A stretch of 64,000 nt of DNA from Kineothrix sp. IPX-CK (GTDB taxonomy: Bacteria; Bacillota; Clostridia; Lachnospirales; Lachnospiraceae): NCBI RefSeq assembly GCF_039134705.1, contig NZ_CP146256.1:4154001-4218000 (forward strand). The letters are read 5' to 3'. Positions within the stretch are counted from its first letter, which is position 1, and each line of letters begins with the position of its first letter. Positions 63,341 through 64,000 of this stretch are shown here, piece after piece. A program made the translations under genes and the position numbers. Under the pieces are notes generated by a model. That model saw only the letters and a program-made list of their open reading frames with translations, made no database searches and had not been told where the DNA came from.

Positions 63341-64000
63341 AGATCTGCCTCATTTTTATTAAGAGAGCTTCTGTAGTCCCGAGGGCTCATTCCCGTCATC
63401 TTCCTGAATACCCTATTAAAATACGTATAGTCATCATAACCTACCATGAAGGCTATTTCTGTAAGGTTGATCGTCTGGTCTCTCATATATTCCTTTGCCT
63501 TTTCCATTCTTTTTCCTGCGATATAAAGCATTAGGTTTTCTCCTGTTTCCTGTCTGAACACTTTTGAAAAATAAGAGCTTTCAACGCCGAAGTGCTTTGA
63601 TAGCGAAGTTAAGGAAAGCTCCTCGAAGAATCGTTCATCGATATAGACAACCGACCTCCTCACTACCTCCCGAATGCTTCCGGCAAATTCTTCCTTCGGC
63701 TCGCCTATGACCGCTTCTACTATTTCTTCTACTACCTCACAAAGCTTCGTAACCTCCATGCTCTCCATAGTCTTATCCAACAAATCGATCATATTCTCTA
63801 AGTCAACAATATCTTTGGGAGAATTCTGCTCTATCTTGAAATCGGTGAGAATATTGCAGACTTTCTTGACGGTCTGCTTCAGTTTAATATATTCCCATCC
63901 CTGCTCTTCACAGTGCTTGATTCCGATCGTCTCAAAAATAGTCTGCTTCACCGCTTCCGCATTCCTGCTCCTTAAAAGGTTCTTTAGCTTATTTTCCGTC
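63337..64000 (-). CDS. AraC-type DNA-binding response regulator, N-terminus outside the window
   Basis: The reading frame is open to base 64000, so the GTG at 63951 is probably not the start. The visible 221 residues comprise a helical linker and a C-terminal AraC domain with two helix-turn-helix units (SLTSLSKHFGVESSYFSKVFRQETGENLMLYI; EIAFMVGYDDYTYFNRVFRKMTGMSPRDYR). This layout is that of YesN-like response regulators paired with YesM-type kinases, which would lie upstream of the window. The likely activator of the alpha-galactoside genes. Confidence 0.85.
   Translation of the reverse strand, partial: TENKLKNLLRSRNAEAVKQTIFETIGIKHCEEQGWEYIKLKQTVKKVCNILTDFKIEQNSPKDIVDLENMIDLLDKTMESMEVTKLCEVVEEIVEAVIGEPKEEFAGSIREVVRRSVVYIDERFFEELSLTSLSKHFGVESSYFSKVFRQETGENLMLYIAGKRMEKAKEYMRDQTINLTEIAFMVGYDDYTYFNRVFRKMTGMSPRDYRSSLNKNEADL

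Overview
The window looks like a chromosomal segment of a gut-type Lachnospiraceae (Clostridia, Firmicutes). The evidence is moderate G+C with AT-rich intergenic regions, strong GGAGG ribosome binding sites, a T-box leader, an Agr-type peptide system, several msm-type sugar ABC cassettes, LacI and AraC regulators, and Clostridia-style polyamine and NAD gene clusters. No rRNA, tRNA or CRISPR array was seen. Species cannot be given from the sequence alone.

Region 1-7160: a partial DMT permease, a CorA-type transporter, then a complete agr-like quorum-sensing locus on the minus strand (LytTR response regulator, GHKL kinase, AgrB, and a 47-codon agrD at 3588-3731 that overlaps agrB by 4 bp). Downstream in the same direction are a secreted PPC-domain protein and an unrecognised protein. 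A Cu/Zn superoxide dismutase faces away from the agr locus.

Region 7180-18650: a five-gene polyamine operon (arginine/lysine/ornithine decarboxylase, spermidine synthase-like, agmatinase-like, carboxynorspermidine dehydrogenase and decarboxylase). It is preceded by an unidentified, probably structured transcript of about 510 nt. Then come a decayed chloramphenicol acetyltransferase, an Fe-alcohol dehydrogenase, a CheX/bacteriohemerythrin pair, and leuA behind a Leu T-box that carries two antiterminator/terminator modules.

Region 18690-33470: an internally repeated hypothetical protein, a GMC oxidoreductase with a putative small subunit, the nadABC operon, a truncated Ntn-hydrolase remnant, a LysR regulator, glutamate 5-kinase, and a MacAB-like efflux set divergent from an OmpR/histidine kinase pair.

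Region 33500-36720: small regulators and two kinds of mobile palindromic element. A 289-bp element (34358-34646) has a second, inverted copy at 56247-56533. A different 160-bp element (35256-35415) has inserted into the stem of the terminator shared by two convergent genes.

Region 36876-51583: a long minus-strand catabolic operon divergent from its probable LacI repressor. It holds an ABC importer, VOC, Gfo/Idh, ThuA and dehydrogenase proteins, an MFS transporter, a ROK kinase, a cytoplasmic GH9 enzyme and NagB. The combination suggests import and breakdown of an amino-sugar glycoside. Three operator-like boxes lie just downstream of a strong promoter.

Region 51590-64000: an IS200-type element, an iron-sulfur flavoprotein, a chemoreceptor, a DMT exporter with a very histidine-rich tail, and an alpha-galactoside operon (GH36, two permeases, binding lipoprotein). 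Upstream of that operon are a second, non-lipoprotein paralogue of the binding protein and an AraC-type regulator cut by the window edge.
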